Shown here: piece after piece, positions 23,213 to 35,100 of the stretch
Position numbering within the stretch: the stretch's first letter is position 1
Layout of the letters: each line of letters begins with the position of its first letter
Program-made: the position numbers and the translations under genes
Origin: Amphimedon queenslandica
Taxonomy: Eukaryota; Porifera; Demospongiae; Haplosclerida; Niphatidae
Direction: 5' to 3'
DNA: 64,000 bases
Assembly: GCF_000090795.2 (NCBI RefSeq)
Contig: NW_003546243.1
Span: 765,880 to 829,879 of the forward strand
The notes under the pieces: model-generated
Told to the model about the DNA's origin: nothing
The model's input: only the letters and a program-made list of their open reading frames with translations
Databases searched by the model: none

Positions 23213-24202
23213 TCAAATCTTCTTAATGCAAATCCCATATGCCCTTATGTCTTCTCCATTAGCTGTAATCCAGTACTCATCAAGATCTTGTGTTTTATCT
23301 TTACTAATCATTGTTGTGGTATCAGAATTAACGCGATTCTGAAGGACCATTACATATTCTACCCCACCATGAGAAAACCTTGTACCATACTTCTCGGCAA
23401 CTGATACGTTTGGTGATGAGTAGTGACCCCGCCCAAAACGATCCCGTCTGGACTCGTGATCCAAAGCACCAGATCCACTACTAGATGCTAACTGGATCCC
23501 GTGGTATGAAACAGGCCACTCCCCTACACCAGACCTCCCAGTTGAGCCAAGCCATTTCTCGTCCCCACCATATTTCCCGAGTACCTTCAAAGCAAAGCGC
23601 CTCCAGCCACAAGGGCGCTTGTACTCATATCCCCCGCGATAAAACTTGCTCCCGGCATCATTGAGTGACGTAAAATCGTAATCATAGGATGGGTGGAGCA
23701 GATCATCATCAATATATAGGGAAGGGACGGAGCCACTCCCACCTCCAATGGGAGAGTCCTCATTGGGAGTGATGATTAAGCACAAGACGTCATTGCAGCC
23801 AATACCACGTTCCCTTAGAGGGAAATCAGGTGTGTCTGTGATTGTCGTTCCACCATAAATGAGTCGTACTTCCTCTGGTCTGTAGTCGACGTGAGTGGCA
23901 ACAGCATCTTGAACGCAACCAATGGTCGTGTCAGTGGCAATGGGTACGCTGAAAGTGTTGCCTTGTAGAAATTTGATAATAACGTGTCCTATCGCTTTGT
24001 CTGGGCCTGGTAAAATGGTGGATGAATCAGATGGCTTTCCTTTCACGCGATATGTTAGCTGGAAGAGATCTTGCACTGTAAGCTTTACTGGCGAATTTGG
24101 CTTGTCTAGTGCCACCCCTTCAGCTAAAAGTTCAGCTTTGGTGGCTATTTTAGCCTGCAGCATCTCAGAGAAAGCAGATCTTATCAGATCGAGAGAAGAC
24201 AT
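23213..24202 (-). CDS. ubiquitin-like domain fused to ADP-ribosyltransferase-like domain
   Basis: Intronless, 329 residues. Residues about 72-145 read as a ubiquitin-like fold (HVIIKFLQGNTFSV ... VRLIYGGTTI ... DVLCLII). After a Gly/Ser linker, residues 173-329 resemble a PARP/ART-type fold: GEWPVSYHGI (228-236, like the PARP HG(T/S) motif), FGRGHYSSPNVSVAEKY (256-272, like GkGIYfa...kSa.Y) and VEYVMVLQNRVN (281-292). An invertebrate and fungal domain with KWLG, EWPVSYHG, GIYxxP and QNRVNP blocks is known to me from unannotated proteins, but I cannot name its family with certainty. No full H-Y-E triad is assigned, so ADP-ribosyl transfer is inference. It is divergently placed 157 bp from the next plus-strand gene. 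Confidence 0.7.
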   Translation of the reverse strand: MSSLDLIRSAFSEMLQAKIATKAELLAEGVALDKPNSPVKLTVQDLFQLTYRVKGKPSDSSTILPGPDKAIGHVIIKFLQGNTFSVPIATDTTIGCVQDAVATHVDYRPEEVRLIYGGTTITDTPDFPLRERGIGCNDVLCLIITPNEDSPIGGGSGSVPSLYIDDDLLHPSYDYDFTSLNDAGSKFYRGGYEYKRPCGWRRFALKVLGKYGGDEKWLGSTGRSGVGEWPVSYHGIQLASSSGSGALDHESRRDRFGRGHYSSPNVSVAEKYGTRFSHGGVEYVMVLQNRVNSDTTTMISKDKTQDLDEYWITANGEDIRAYGICIKKI

Positions 24203-24359
24203 ATTGTGGACAGTGCCCCTGTAATAATGGGAGTCAGTGGCCGGGGGGCTTTCCCCAAACTCAATGAAGGTGTGGCTTAAAAATTGAGATCGTGAATTCT
24301 GCTAATCTCGCAGGTCAGACCCTTTTGCGAGACTAGATTTTGCTTGAAAGATAGCCGGT

Positions 24360-25215
24360 ATGTCTGAGACCATAGATATCTATGCCAAGACTGAGACTAC
24401 TAAAATTGAGCAACAAGTACAGCAGGTATGACTTTATGAGTCTGCTATTGCAGATTGCAAAATTAGCCTGGGCATCTGCATGCCTGCAACAGCATGAGGC
24501 TAAAGAAATCTTAACCTTTAGTTTGGGTCACATAGACTCTCGAGTGACGACTCCATTGGTGAATTTTTACAATAGTACCTTTCAATTTTGTTAAATCTAG
24601 CTGCAGAAACAGCCTGAAATTGCAGTTCTTTCTTTGTTATAGAAATGTGACAGTTATGTTAACCATATATGTGCATGCCATACATAGAAGTGATTAAGTA
24701 TATAAGGTTAAGGATTTTAAATTATTCATCATCCCACATTATAGAATTGTACACAAGAGCCTGTTGTTACCCCAGCCCTTAAAGGATGGATAGACGCTAA
24801 AGTTATACAGCCAGTGTCTGTGGTGCAGGAAAAAGTAGATGAGATTAAAAAAACTGGAGACATTGATGGATTAAGCAAAGTTCAGATTGAGTTAAATAAA
24901 GTAAAGGAAGAATGTCAACGTCTAAATGAAAGAAGTGAGACACATAAAGAGGAGCTAAAACGCCAACACGAAGCAGATCATGCTCATTTCATTGTTGAAA
25001 TTGCTTTGCGTGGTGCTAGAAGTGAGTTTCAAATAAATGAAGTCCTCAAGAGGCTTGATGTCTTGGAAAGTGAAAAAGAAAGAGAAGAGAGAGTAATAAA
25101 AAGAAAAAATCCAGTGCCAATCACCAACAGACCTATCTCAAAAAATGATTACAATGACAGGTCAAGATTGGATAGTGGAGTTAGCCTGAACAGTGTTAAC
25201 AGTGTTAATATATAA
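24360..25215 (+). CDS. small coiled-coil protein, unrecognised
   Basis: Two exons, 24360-24425 and 24745-25215, joining in frame to about 179 residues. The start MSETIDIYAKTETTKIEQ leads into a heptad-rich Glu/Lys region (VQIELNKVKEECQRLNER and onwards) that should form a coiled coil for about 80 residues, ending in a Ser/Asn-rich tail. I do not recognise a family. Its promoter lies in the short gap shared with the Ubl/ART-like gene. The intron donor GTATGA and acceptor TTATAG are standard. The second exon alone carries most of the protein, so an alternative upstream start is possible. Confidence 0.6.
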
Positions 25216-25581
25216 TGAATATATGCCTTTTGATTTTTCTGCTGTATAATTATGCATTCTTCATTTTTGTCTTCTACAAAATCATCTATGACAAAATCGT
25301 TCTAAGTTGAGCAACACCCGTACACGTGGAGGCTGGGAGCCCCGCCCAAGTTTAAGAATTTGCAAGGAAGAGGAGGAGTAGTGGGCTGTCTATCGGAAAA
25401 TCAACCAACCAAGCAATACCACCACAAAGGGATCCTCTCTTTCTTCATCACCGTCTCCCTCTTTTGGAAGTATCACTCATATTTATACATCACTCCTTTG
25501 AACAATAAGTGACTAGCTAAAGGTACAGAGAGACAGAGGGAGAGAAAAGGGACATTAATCTTGTTATTTCGTAGTATAAAC

Positions 25582-26748
25582 ATGTCGAGACGGATAGGAA
25601 CGATAGGAAGCGGTAGAGAGAGGAGCTCAAGTGGCGGGAACTATCCTTCACCAGGCCCCTCGGGACAAGAGAAGAGAAGAAGTAACAGCACTGTACTGGG
25701 TAAACTAAAGAACAAACTAACAAGACAAAGAAGCACTCAACATGGAGAGAGGAGAGGAGTGGACGACTTGCCACCTCATCCTCCATTATTAAAATCCAGT
25801 ACACTTCCTGCTAGAATGGCAACTGACGATCATTACTCTTCCTCTCACTCCTCCTCCTCCTCTCATCCCATCCCTTGGGGTCTACCCGTCCAAGAGGATT
25901 CTCCCGGAACTGATGACGAGTCTGTTGATAGTGGGCTGGACCCAAGGGGCGGGGAAACAAGCAGTGACTCCTCCCCCAGAAATCAGAAGCTATGTAGCAT
26001 ATATGATGAAGTCTCGGTTCAACGTGCTTTTGGTCCCGCCATGAAGGACATTGGCCGATGGTTCTCTCAAAGACAGTATCTCTCGCTTTCCGAAGCTGCC
26101 GAAAACGATAGGCTAGGCTCACGCCCACCTTTACCCTTACCCCCGTCTCCGAGTCGCCATGACAACAACGCCCACAATAACGACACCAATCCGACCCCAC
26201 TTGAACTGTATGGGAAGGTACAGCCGAGACTTCTCGGATCCAACGGACTTGAACTCGGACTGAGAGATTTAGCTCAATACGGCTGGTACTGGGGACCCAT
26301 GACGAGACTAGAGGCCGAGGAGAGACTCACTGGGTCGTCAGACGGTACCTTCCTTGTCCGTGATTCCTCAGACGATCGTTACTTACTCAGTTTAAGCTTT
26401 CGCTCTCAGGGAAAGACCCTGCACACTCGTATTGAATTCTGCAATGGACACTTTAGCTTCTACAGTTTCCCAGACTCTGAAAATGAAGGCTACACATCAG
26501 TGGCTGAACTAATCCAACGGTCTATGCAGTACTCCAGTGTTGGGGTTTTCTGTTTCAGTAGGGCACGTACGATGGGCTCTCCTGCTGTTCCCGTCCGTCT
26601 CTTAAAGCCTCTATCGAGATTCTCCCAGTTGAGGTCCCTGCAGCATTATTGTAGGTTCGTCATTCGACAGGCAATAAGGTTCGACTCGATACGACACTTA
26701 CCACTCCCACGACATGTTCACACGTTTCTGGAGCAATCACAGTTTTAG
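25582..26748 (+). CDS. suppressor of cytokine signalling, SOCS6/7-like
   Basis: Intronless, 388 residues from the ATG at 25582. A Ser/Pro/Arg-rich N-terminal region of about 235 residues is followed by an SH2 domain (236-340): YGWYWGPMTRLEAEERL, FLVRDSSDDRYLLSLSF with the phosphotyrosine-binding Arg at 260, and HTRIEF. A SOCS box ends the protein (about 349-388): SLQHYCRFVIRQAI is the elongin-BC box and LPLP (373-376) the Cullin-5 box. It should recruit an ECS-type E3 ligase to phosphotyrosine proteins in the cytoplasm. The GWYWGP(M/I)(T/S) signature and long N-terminus favour the SOCS6/7 branch over CISH/SOCS1-3. It lies near the tyrosine kinase and IL-17-like genes, though a shared pathway is only inference. 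A CACGTG box is at 25323-25328. Confidence 0.92.
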   Translation: MSRRIGTIGSGRERSSSGGNYPSPGPSGQEKRRSNSTVLGKLKNKLTRQRSTQHGERRGVDDLPPHPPLLKSSTLPARMATDDHYSSSHSSSSSHPIPWGLPVQEDSPGTDDESVDSGLDPRGGETSSDSSPRNQKLCSIYDEVSVQRAFGPAMKDIGRWFSQRQYLSLSEAAENDRLGSRPPLPLPPSPSRHDNNAHNNDTNPTPLELYGKVQPRLLGSNGLELGLRDLAQYGWYWGPMTRLEAEERLTGSSDGTFLVRDSSDDRYLLSLSFRSQGKTLHTRIEFCNGHFSFYSFPDSENEGYTSVAELIQRSMQYSSVGVFCFSRARTMGSPAVPVRLLKPLSRFSQLRSLQHYCRFVIRQAIRFDSIRHLPLPRHVHTFLEQSQF

Positions 26749-27470
26749 AGGGAAGGAGAGAGACAGTCATAGCTCCACTCACAATTAGCATAACCCTCAG
26801 TCTCTAATGTCTTTACTATTGACCTTTTATTGTCTAATGATGTATTCCCTTGATAGTAACCTCTCTCTTCTCTCTCTCTCCGTTAGTGGACATCCTTCCT
26901 TCTAATCAATCAATAGACATAATCTGAAATCAGCTTCTTTAATTATTGTCTCTCCTCACTGTATGCACAAGTGTGTATTTGTTTTGTGTGTTTACGTGTT
27001 TTCTCTTTTATGTTAACCTCTTTGAGTGAGCACACCATATTAAAAATTGTTGTGCATTTTTTATGATGGTAACGATAACAAAAGTACAGACATGTACATA
27101 CTGTGACCTGCTGTCGAGCCTAACTTGGACACAATGAGAGTGGAACTGAAATGCACTGGCTACAATAATAATAACACAAGTAGTGCTAAGACTATCATTA
27201 TTCTTATCACACTTGATTACTAGTGATGCTGTTGGTACTACTACACTATGCAGTATGGCTGCCTTAAAACTTCATTAAAAACATACACAGCAACACATTC
27301 ACCAAAATACATGAGAGGTAGTTAACGTAACCAGACATAGGCTACATGACAATTATTATAGGATTATTCAACAGACGTGCTATTATTTGTTACAAAAGAA
27401 TTAGTATGGTAACATGAAAGAATGCGTGTTATCGTGTTTAGCTGGATTCCATTCGGTCATTAAGTCTGCT
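26749..27470. other. 3' intergenic region between convergent genes
   Basis: Holds the 3' ends of the SOCS gene and of SF3B3. CT-rich tracts near 26860-26880. No additional coding sequence seen. Confidence 0.6.
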
Positions 27471-30400
27471 TCAAAAGGCGTATCTTGTTCGCAAGTCTTC
27501 AAGTTTCTTTGCAACTTCACTGGGAGAGCGATCAAGATCAAGAGCTATCTCTCGTCTTTTAGAAGGATCAAGGGAATTATAGACCTCACACAAATCTCCA
27601 TCAATGACAGACTAAGAGAGAGAAAAAGAGAGAGAGAGAGAGAGAGGAAGGATATGAAATACATGTAAAAGATGAGAAAGGGACCACAACGTGTGTAAAT
27701 GGTATAATTACTTTAACAGGAACATAATAAGAACGAAAAGAGAGATGATCCCTACCAACAAGGTTAGACCACTCTGATCTCATGTGCATCTCAAGATGTT
27801 GAAAGAAATCAGAATCCTAAAATAACAAATAAACAAACGATTGATTCACTAAATACACAACAATATGAACTGAATCAATAACATAACACAGTAACTAATA
27901 GGAGCCATTAGGAAGGAAGGGAGAATGAGAGGGGGAACAGAATGCCACACTTATTTCAAATATTTTAATTACTTCTTTTGAAGAGAATGGAACCAATATA
28001 CCTATGCTACCACTTAAAGTTGTGTAGACTAGTACTTCGGAGCCACCCGGAATTAGTGAGACCTTGTGCAAGGTGTTGATACCCTCCCCAACGTGATAGG
28101 ACGTCATAACATTAGCCTATGAAGAGAGGGAAAGGGTCAAGGAGAAAGAGAGAGGTCATGGAACAATTCAACACTCATTTCCTTAAATGGTCATAGTTAT
28201 GATAAAACAAGAGTGCCAAACACAAATGTATCCACAAAAGGTAAAATCACAAAAACAGGACACATACTTGCTAGTCTCTACACAAGATGGATACAGTAAC
28301 ACACAGTTTCTCATAAAGTATGCTTCACGAGCTGACAAGCACTACAATAGTACAGTGCATGGCTTTTGGAGCAACTTTAAAAATTCGTAAATAATCAATT
28401 TTGATCAGGAATCAGCCCAAACTTGCTACACAAGATTAGAACATGTATATGTATAAGAAAAAAATATAAAAATGAAACATTCTCTCTCTTAGCAATTTCT
28501 AAAAAACCATGGATAGTATTTTGGAGCCAATTTAAAATCCAATGACAAGAACCTCCATGCCAAGATAGAGCAAATTTAGGTCTAAGAGAATCCCAACTTT
28601 ACCACAGAATACAAATATAAAAAATAAATAAATTTAGTAAGAAACCTTTTGGGTAGCGCCATTAAGGAACCCTCTGTCCCACAGTGAGCGACTCCCTGAA
28701 GGATCCTCATCAACCTGATCCGTAACGTCACTCGGAAGACGTAACTAAGAGGTTGTCACGGTAACAAGGAACCCCGCCCATCCAATCAAACTTACGATAG
28801 TAATGTTTCCAAATTTATCGGCACTGGCAACAGTATTGTAATCAAGAATACAGGAAGTGGTGCAGAATCTAACGAAATACAAACATGCAAGATAAACAGA
28901 TGCATTAAACGTTAAAATACACTATCAGCCAAATCGATAGTGCCTAGCCACAAACATAAAGCTAAAAGTACTTTTTGCTTTTATTTTCAACAATTAAATA
29001 AATTAAGATTCATATGGTATAATCTCTAATGCACTAGAGTCTTACCTAGGGACTACCTCATCAGCAAATATCACCAGCTGGTTCTCATGTGGCCTGTAGT
29101 ATAGGAAATGAACTGCTTCTTGAACATCACCAACATAGACACGCCTACCCATGACTTTAATATCAACCACCAAATATGGAAGATGCTACGTGGGCATTAA
29201 TTAAAATAACTATAGTTACTAGGTGAGCGTGGTACCTTGTTTTCGCATTTCCTGAGCATTTTCTTTTTCCCGATATCATAAATACGAAGTAATTTACCAA
29301 CACCTACCAACAAGCGACCTTGGAATGGAGCCATCGCAATAGGTACATCATCCAACTGAGTCTAAAGGAGAAAGAAAAAATAAAAAAGATAATCAACAAT
29401 AACCTAAAGATGTACATGTAACACACATACTATAAAGTATACTAAAAATATACTAGCAATATACTAACAGTGTGGACATGCTCTAGTTTGCTGCCGTCGG
29501 GTGATAGTCGGAAGACAATGAGAGACCCACTGGATATGGCACGAGGAGTTATGATCATATCTTTAGCAGTACCCACGACCACAAACCACTCAAGATCACC
29601 TTTGGAAACAAACTGACAGACGGCAAGACTAGAAGAGAATATTTTTAAAAATAAAAAAAAGGAAATAAATAATGAAAAGAATAAGTATGTACCTAAAGGC
29701 AGCCTCGTTCTGTTCAAACTGTACAATATCCAGAGTCTTTCCTTGGTTTGGGTGCATCACCCTCAGGCAAGAGGCCCACATCCCTCGGCCAGCCTTAGGA
29801 GAACCAAACATATGCTCAGGAAGATCCTCAGCAAGAAAAGCCTCTGCCGCCTTAGCAGCTTCAGCCTTTTCATCATCAGCAGCACTCGAGACCATCTCCT
29901 CCGCCATCTGCTTCTTGCGGTGGAGTTTGGTGGCTTCGGTAAAAGCATTGTGATCGGTTTCAATCAGCACTAGATTAGACATGGGCGGGTGAATGAGGAG
30001 TTTCCTAGGAGTGTACTGGAGGGGCGTGGACACTTGATTGAAGACCACACCCAGTTTCTCAAGAGCTAAAATCCTAATGAATACAAATATACAAGTACAT
30101 TAATTTCAATTAATACATGTACATGTACATACAGTACATTAATACATGTACATACATTCCCCAGGTACCTAAGAGTGTTTGATGATATTGCTACCATTCC
30201 TTCAGGGCACTGCTCTGAGGTAAATGATGATGCATACTCCAAGAGGTCGTAAGAGAGAGGAGTCAAATGGAACCGAGACTGATACGTGTAGTTCAACCAC
30301 GTACGACTGGAGACTGCTATCACACCCTCCGTACCTTGAATACGAACGCGAAATAATTTCACAGGACGTGTACCGAGATACCTATAATTAGAAAATGCAT

Positions 30401-33400
30401 AAAAAAAGGATAAACAGAAAAGGATATGGAAAATTCTACATTAAGTGTGCATTATATGGAAGAAACAGAACAAAAAAATTAAAGTACCAAATTAATAATA
30501 TTTAAATAAAGAATTAACCTTGTTCTAGTATCAGAGAGGTCCCCGGTGACATTATCAAGAGCTGTTCTTAGCAAGACTCCATTTTGTAGTCCGATATTAA
30601 GAAACAGGCCACCAGTGGATACTGTGGTATCATCACTGACATTCCCACTCATGTTCACTATGCACAATGACTCCGGTAGTGCTGGTAATGCCTGCATGCT
30701 CAATGGCTGCAACGTGTCCTAACCAAATAAAGAAAATACTTCATTAACATGAGAATCGGATGTACTAATTATTATAGTGAATTTAGTAAGAACCTAAAAC
30801 ATTCAATAATGTCATTCTAAATAGTGACGTAATTATGTCATATTGCTAATGGGTTGGTTATAAAGTACATGCTTACGTGAGGATCGAGTGAGATGATACG
30901 AACTGTCTGATCTGAAAGACCCACAGCTAAGAACCTGCACCTCTGCTGGCCTGGAGGGACTGAGCCCAAACTGATACATATCACCTCAGCAGTCATCTCC
31001 TTCCTCTCTGTATATTCATTCAACTGACCAGACTATGGAACGAGAGAGAGAGAGCGAGAGAGAGAGATGCAAGTTACATGCAACACATGTACTATAGCTA
31101 GCGTAAGTGATTTTTATAAAAGTAGGCAGTGCTCAGATTACAAAAGCCGTTCAGTCATTTTAAAATCAGACTGGGGCGGCATAATAAAATCATCATAGCA
31201 ACAAGCCCCACCCCTAGCAACCACCAGACTCACCTGAAATAAGTTGAAGACACAGAAAGAATATGTGACATAAAAAAGAGATACATAATTTTATAAATAA
31301 ATATTAATATTAGAATAATTAATAAGCTAGCTCAGATAAGTATAGCCACTCATTCATTGTCTTCTCAGACTGGGGCGGCAAATATATTCATCATAGCAAC
31401 AAGCCCCACCCCTAGCAACCACTCACACTTACCTGAGAATCAGAAGCAAACAGAACAATAGGAAAACATAAAAAGAAGGAAAAAGAAAATTATTTTAAAA
31501 AAAGTAAATTAATTTATATATAAAAACACTAGACTCAGAAATGTTAGCCATTCATCAGCTGATGATCAGACTGGGGCGGCATAACATACTCATCACAGCA
31601 TAGCAACCAAAAGTCACGCCCCCTAGCAACCATTACTTAACCACACCCACCTGATCCATTTCAAAATAAACGATTTCTCCTCCGGAGAGAGCAATGACCA
31701 CCTGATGCTCGTTGACAGCACACTGTCTGATCAACCTCTTACCAGGACTACGCCATTCATTGACACGCTTGTCTGACCTGATGTGTCTAATGCCCTCAGG
31801 GTATATCTATATATGGGCAAAGGAATAAGAATTGTACATGATAACAATTAGTCAGATGCTCTACAGTGTTTAAAATTAAAATTATCAGCACTATATACTG
31901 GTATTCTTTTTATCTGATTGCTTACATGCATATAGAACTGTAATCATACAGTACATGTACATGTACACAGAACAAACCAATGTGTAAATACAGTACAATT
32001 AATACACTAATCTTTAAAATACATGTACATGTATGTTAGTTAGTTGGTGTATTTTTCTTACCTGAATGAGTGCATCATCTCCCAGTTGAGAGCAGGCCAG
32101 AGTGGGCGTGGTCCCCAGGAACCCGGAATCAGTCACTTCCTCGACAGTCTCCCCAATGGAAAGAATGAGAGTGGCATTCATGAAGGAGACAACAATATAT
32201 GAATCAAAATCCTCTAAAGAAAAATAAAATAATAATAATAATAATAATAATAATATACCTTTAGAGTCTTTCTTCACAGTCCATACGGCGTGAGGGTTGC
32301 CTGGCAACTCAGAGACGGCCATTTCAGTGACCTCAAGACCATGACGCAATACACGGAGAGATGAGCGAGGACCACGCCCACAAGCAGCGTATAATTGGGG
32401 TGTGTCTTCATTAGCAAGATCAGCAATCTACAGCATAATAAGAAATAATGACAATTAATAATAATAATTTCTTATTAATAATATTAGAAATTTTATCAAA
32501 AATTAAGAAAAAAATTTGTAATAATTAATACAAACTAACCTGGCATGACATTATTGGTGAGAGACTCTCCATCTCATCGACGAGTATGAGGTTCTTCAAG
32601 GGCCTTGGACCAAAGAAGAAGGTCTCTCCTTCTTCCAGTGGATAATCAGAGTGGAACTCTCTCTCCGAGTCGTCGCCTAAATGAGCTATTTGATACAAGT
32701 AGCTGGGAAGAGATTGAGAGCATGGTCAATGGGCGAGGCTTACTGATTTCCAAATTCAGACGAGCAAAATAATAATCCACTCTTGAGGACACAGAGTGAG
32801 CTGCAGACAGGAACAGTATCAAAATACTTAATCTTTATCCTAACAACCTGAAACAATGGATGATTATTATTATAAACACATCCAAATTAAACAAGTACAA
32901 GTACAAGTGCATGTACATGTAGTGATGTGCGTGTTAATCAACTCACTATGTCGTCTTCCACATCAAGCATCACCTTAAATATGTCGCCTTGCTCTGATTG
33001 TAAAAGAAAGAAGAACAAATGCTACAAAAAAAAAGAGATACTGTACATAGACTTCAAAATAATACTGAACTTTAAACTATACTGATATCACTCTCTCTCT
33101 CTCCACTAGATGCATTAAGACTCACCTTTGTCTTATGCATGGCACTTGTTATAATGAGCATGCTCCTGTCGGCATCATCAAGATCATTCTGCCTGCGAGG
33201 TATAGGGCAACGTATGTCAGGCTGGTCACCAAAGTTCTTATAAATGATATAGTTCTCACAGCAGACCAGCACACCACTGGGGCCATCGGTACCACCAGGT
33301 ACTATAATAATAGATGAATAAAATAAGAATTATTATTATACTCTTAGACAAAGAATGTACATGTGCATATTTATTTACATGTACATGTATGCATGTAAGA

Positions 33401-34918
33401 TGTTAATTTTTGCCTCCTCACCGGTTATGAGCATGTTGGCCATGTCATCGAGTGGCTCACTGTATTTCCTTACAACATGATTGAGACCCAAATCCAGCTC
33501 ATAGTAAGTCAAATTCTAATCAAAAATATAATAAACCGACTGACAAATAATTATGATTTTCCTCCGATCAAGTTTGATTCTCCTCCAATCAATTATGATT
33601 CCGATCAAGTTTGGATTTATTATGAATTTTAAAAGTTACTCCAAAATCGGCCCAAAGTCCCTGTACTATAGTACAGGGCCTTCAGCCAAATTTTGTCAAA
33701 AATTAAAAGGAGAGAATTCTTCATTTTTATAATTTTTTCTGATGCATATACATGTTCTTATGTTGTGTTTCAAGTTTGAGCTCATTCCGATCAAGTTTGG
33801 ATTTTTTATGAATTTTTAAAGTTACTCCAAAATCGGGCCAAAGTCCCTGTACTATAGTACAGGGTGTTCAGCCAAATTTCACGAAAAATGACTAGAAGAG
33901 AATTCTTCATTTTTATAACTTTTTCTGATACATATGCATCTTTTAATGTTGTATATCAAGTTTGAGTAGATTCTGATCAAATTTGGATTTTTCAGGAAAC
34001 TTTAAAGTTGCTCAAAAATCTCGTCACCATTAATCACCTGTTGTGCAACTTGTGCTGCCTCTCCAGTGTGATCATTGTCTGACTCTTCATAATCCAATTC
34101 AAGACAAGCAAACAAAGGATTCTCAAACCCGACATCGACCCCAACCACATGATAGACTAAAGTATGGCTCTTGTGTGCCTCCAGTGGAGAGGATATGGTC
34201 AGACGAGCAGCAGAATCACGATTCAATATGTACACCAACTTCTGCTTCTCTACTGCACCTGTATAAAGAAAGAGAACATAATATAAATATATATACATGT
34301 ATATAATTAGCATTCCATATTGGTATTTTATCCCCTACCTATCATTAAAGCACGTCCTTTAGGGTCAACGGCAAGGTACTGTCCTGGTACTATCCTACGG
34401 CAACCACTTTTACCGTATGTTTCCTGGTGGACTTTCTCAAAGACATTCTTCACAGGATCATATTCTAATATAACAATCCTGCCAGAGTCGCTGCCCAGGA
34501 CAATGTAATCTGTAACGGAGACAAAGAATGAGCGAGTGTGTTTCAAGATAAGGAAAAGAAGAGAGAGGCAAAGAAGAAACAAGAAAGTTAAAAATAATAA
34601 TTAAATGTGCATTAATTAGAATGACTTGTGTGCATTAATTGGAATTATTAATTATGAAGAACCTCAGTGCATTTCTAATGCCTGTAGCTAACCTTTAGTG
34701 CTCCCAGTCAATCTAAAGGTAATTAAGGAACGTATTAAACCAAATACTTCTGTTGATACCAACTCGACTACCTTTCCTGTGTTTGGGTCCGGTCTGAGCA
34801 GCTCCAGCACCTTCCCTCGAGCCACTACAACCTCTTGTGCCTTCCTACCACTAAAGTTCCCGTGAACGGCCGCTGTAATGCATGATGGCTTCTGGAGAGT
34901 GAGGGCATAAAGATGCAT
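27471..34918 (-). CDS. SF3B3: splicing factor 3b subunit 3 (SF3B3/SAP130)
   Basis: Multi-exon gene read from ATG at 34918 to TGA at 27471-27473. The N-terminus [20 protein letters not shown] is followed by [20 protein letters not shown] and [13 protein letters not shown]; later come [89 protein letters not shown] and a C-terminus ending [22 protein letters not shown]. These match human SF3B3 almost word for word. SF3B3 is a triple beta-propeller scaffold of the U2 snRNP SF3b complex and is also found in SAGA. Introns are short except where satellite copies (33540-34020) or the triplicated unit at 31033-31650 occur. The 5' end is head to head with the SDR pair across 182 bp. Confidence 0.97.
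28395..28600. repeat. diverged satellite fragment in SF3B3 intron
   Basis: Text such as GATCAGGAATCAGCCCAAAC and CTACACAAGATTAGAACATG matches the reverse strand of the ~180-bp family, much decayed. Confidence 0.5.
31033..31650 (-). repeat. triplicated intron unit joined at CAG|GT
   Basis: This SF3B3 intron (exon ends at 31651, next exon begins at 31032) is three tandem units of about 217, 199 and 201 nt. Each begins GTGGGT, GTAAGT or GTGAGT and soon carries GGTTGCTAGGGG and a GCCGCCCCAGTCTGA block; units one and two end in a pyrimidine tract plus CAG directly abutting the next GT (31433/31432 and 31234/31233, minus strand). The internal junctions therefore read polyY-CAG|GTAAGT and polyY-CAG|GTGAGT, the form of recursive splice sites. 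Confidence 0.85.
33543..34020. repeat. satellite copies with CCCTGTACTATAGTACAGGG palindrome
   Basis: Two and a half monomers in an SF3B3 intron; the 20-bp palindrome sits near 33658 and 33846 (step about 188 bp), each followed by GCCAAATTT and preceded by CCAAAATCGG. Confidence 0.85.
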
Positions 34919-35100
34919 GCTGTTTCTTTGATGGCGCCCTTGCTCCGGACTCTGAGCATGCGCAGTAAAGTGTGGAGGGTAATGTGCGGACTTGCCACGT
35001 GGTTTCCGTATAGTCTATCTAGCTAGACTACTTCCGGAAATTGTATTTCTAACACCCACTGCCCCATACAATTACAACTCAGCAAGTTGGAACATTAGCA
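34919..35100. promoter_or_regulatory. bidirectional promoter SF3B3 / SDR
   Basis: Only 182 bp separate the two divergent start codons. GAGCATGCGCAG at 34954-34965 matches the NRF1 half-palindrome pattern and CACGTG lies at 34996-35001. No TATA box is visible, consistent with a housekeeping promoter. Confidence 0.6.
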
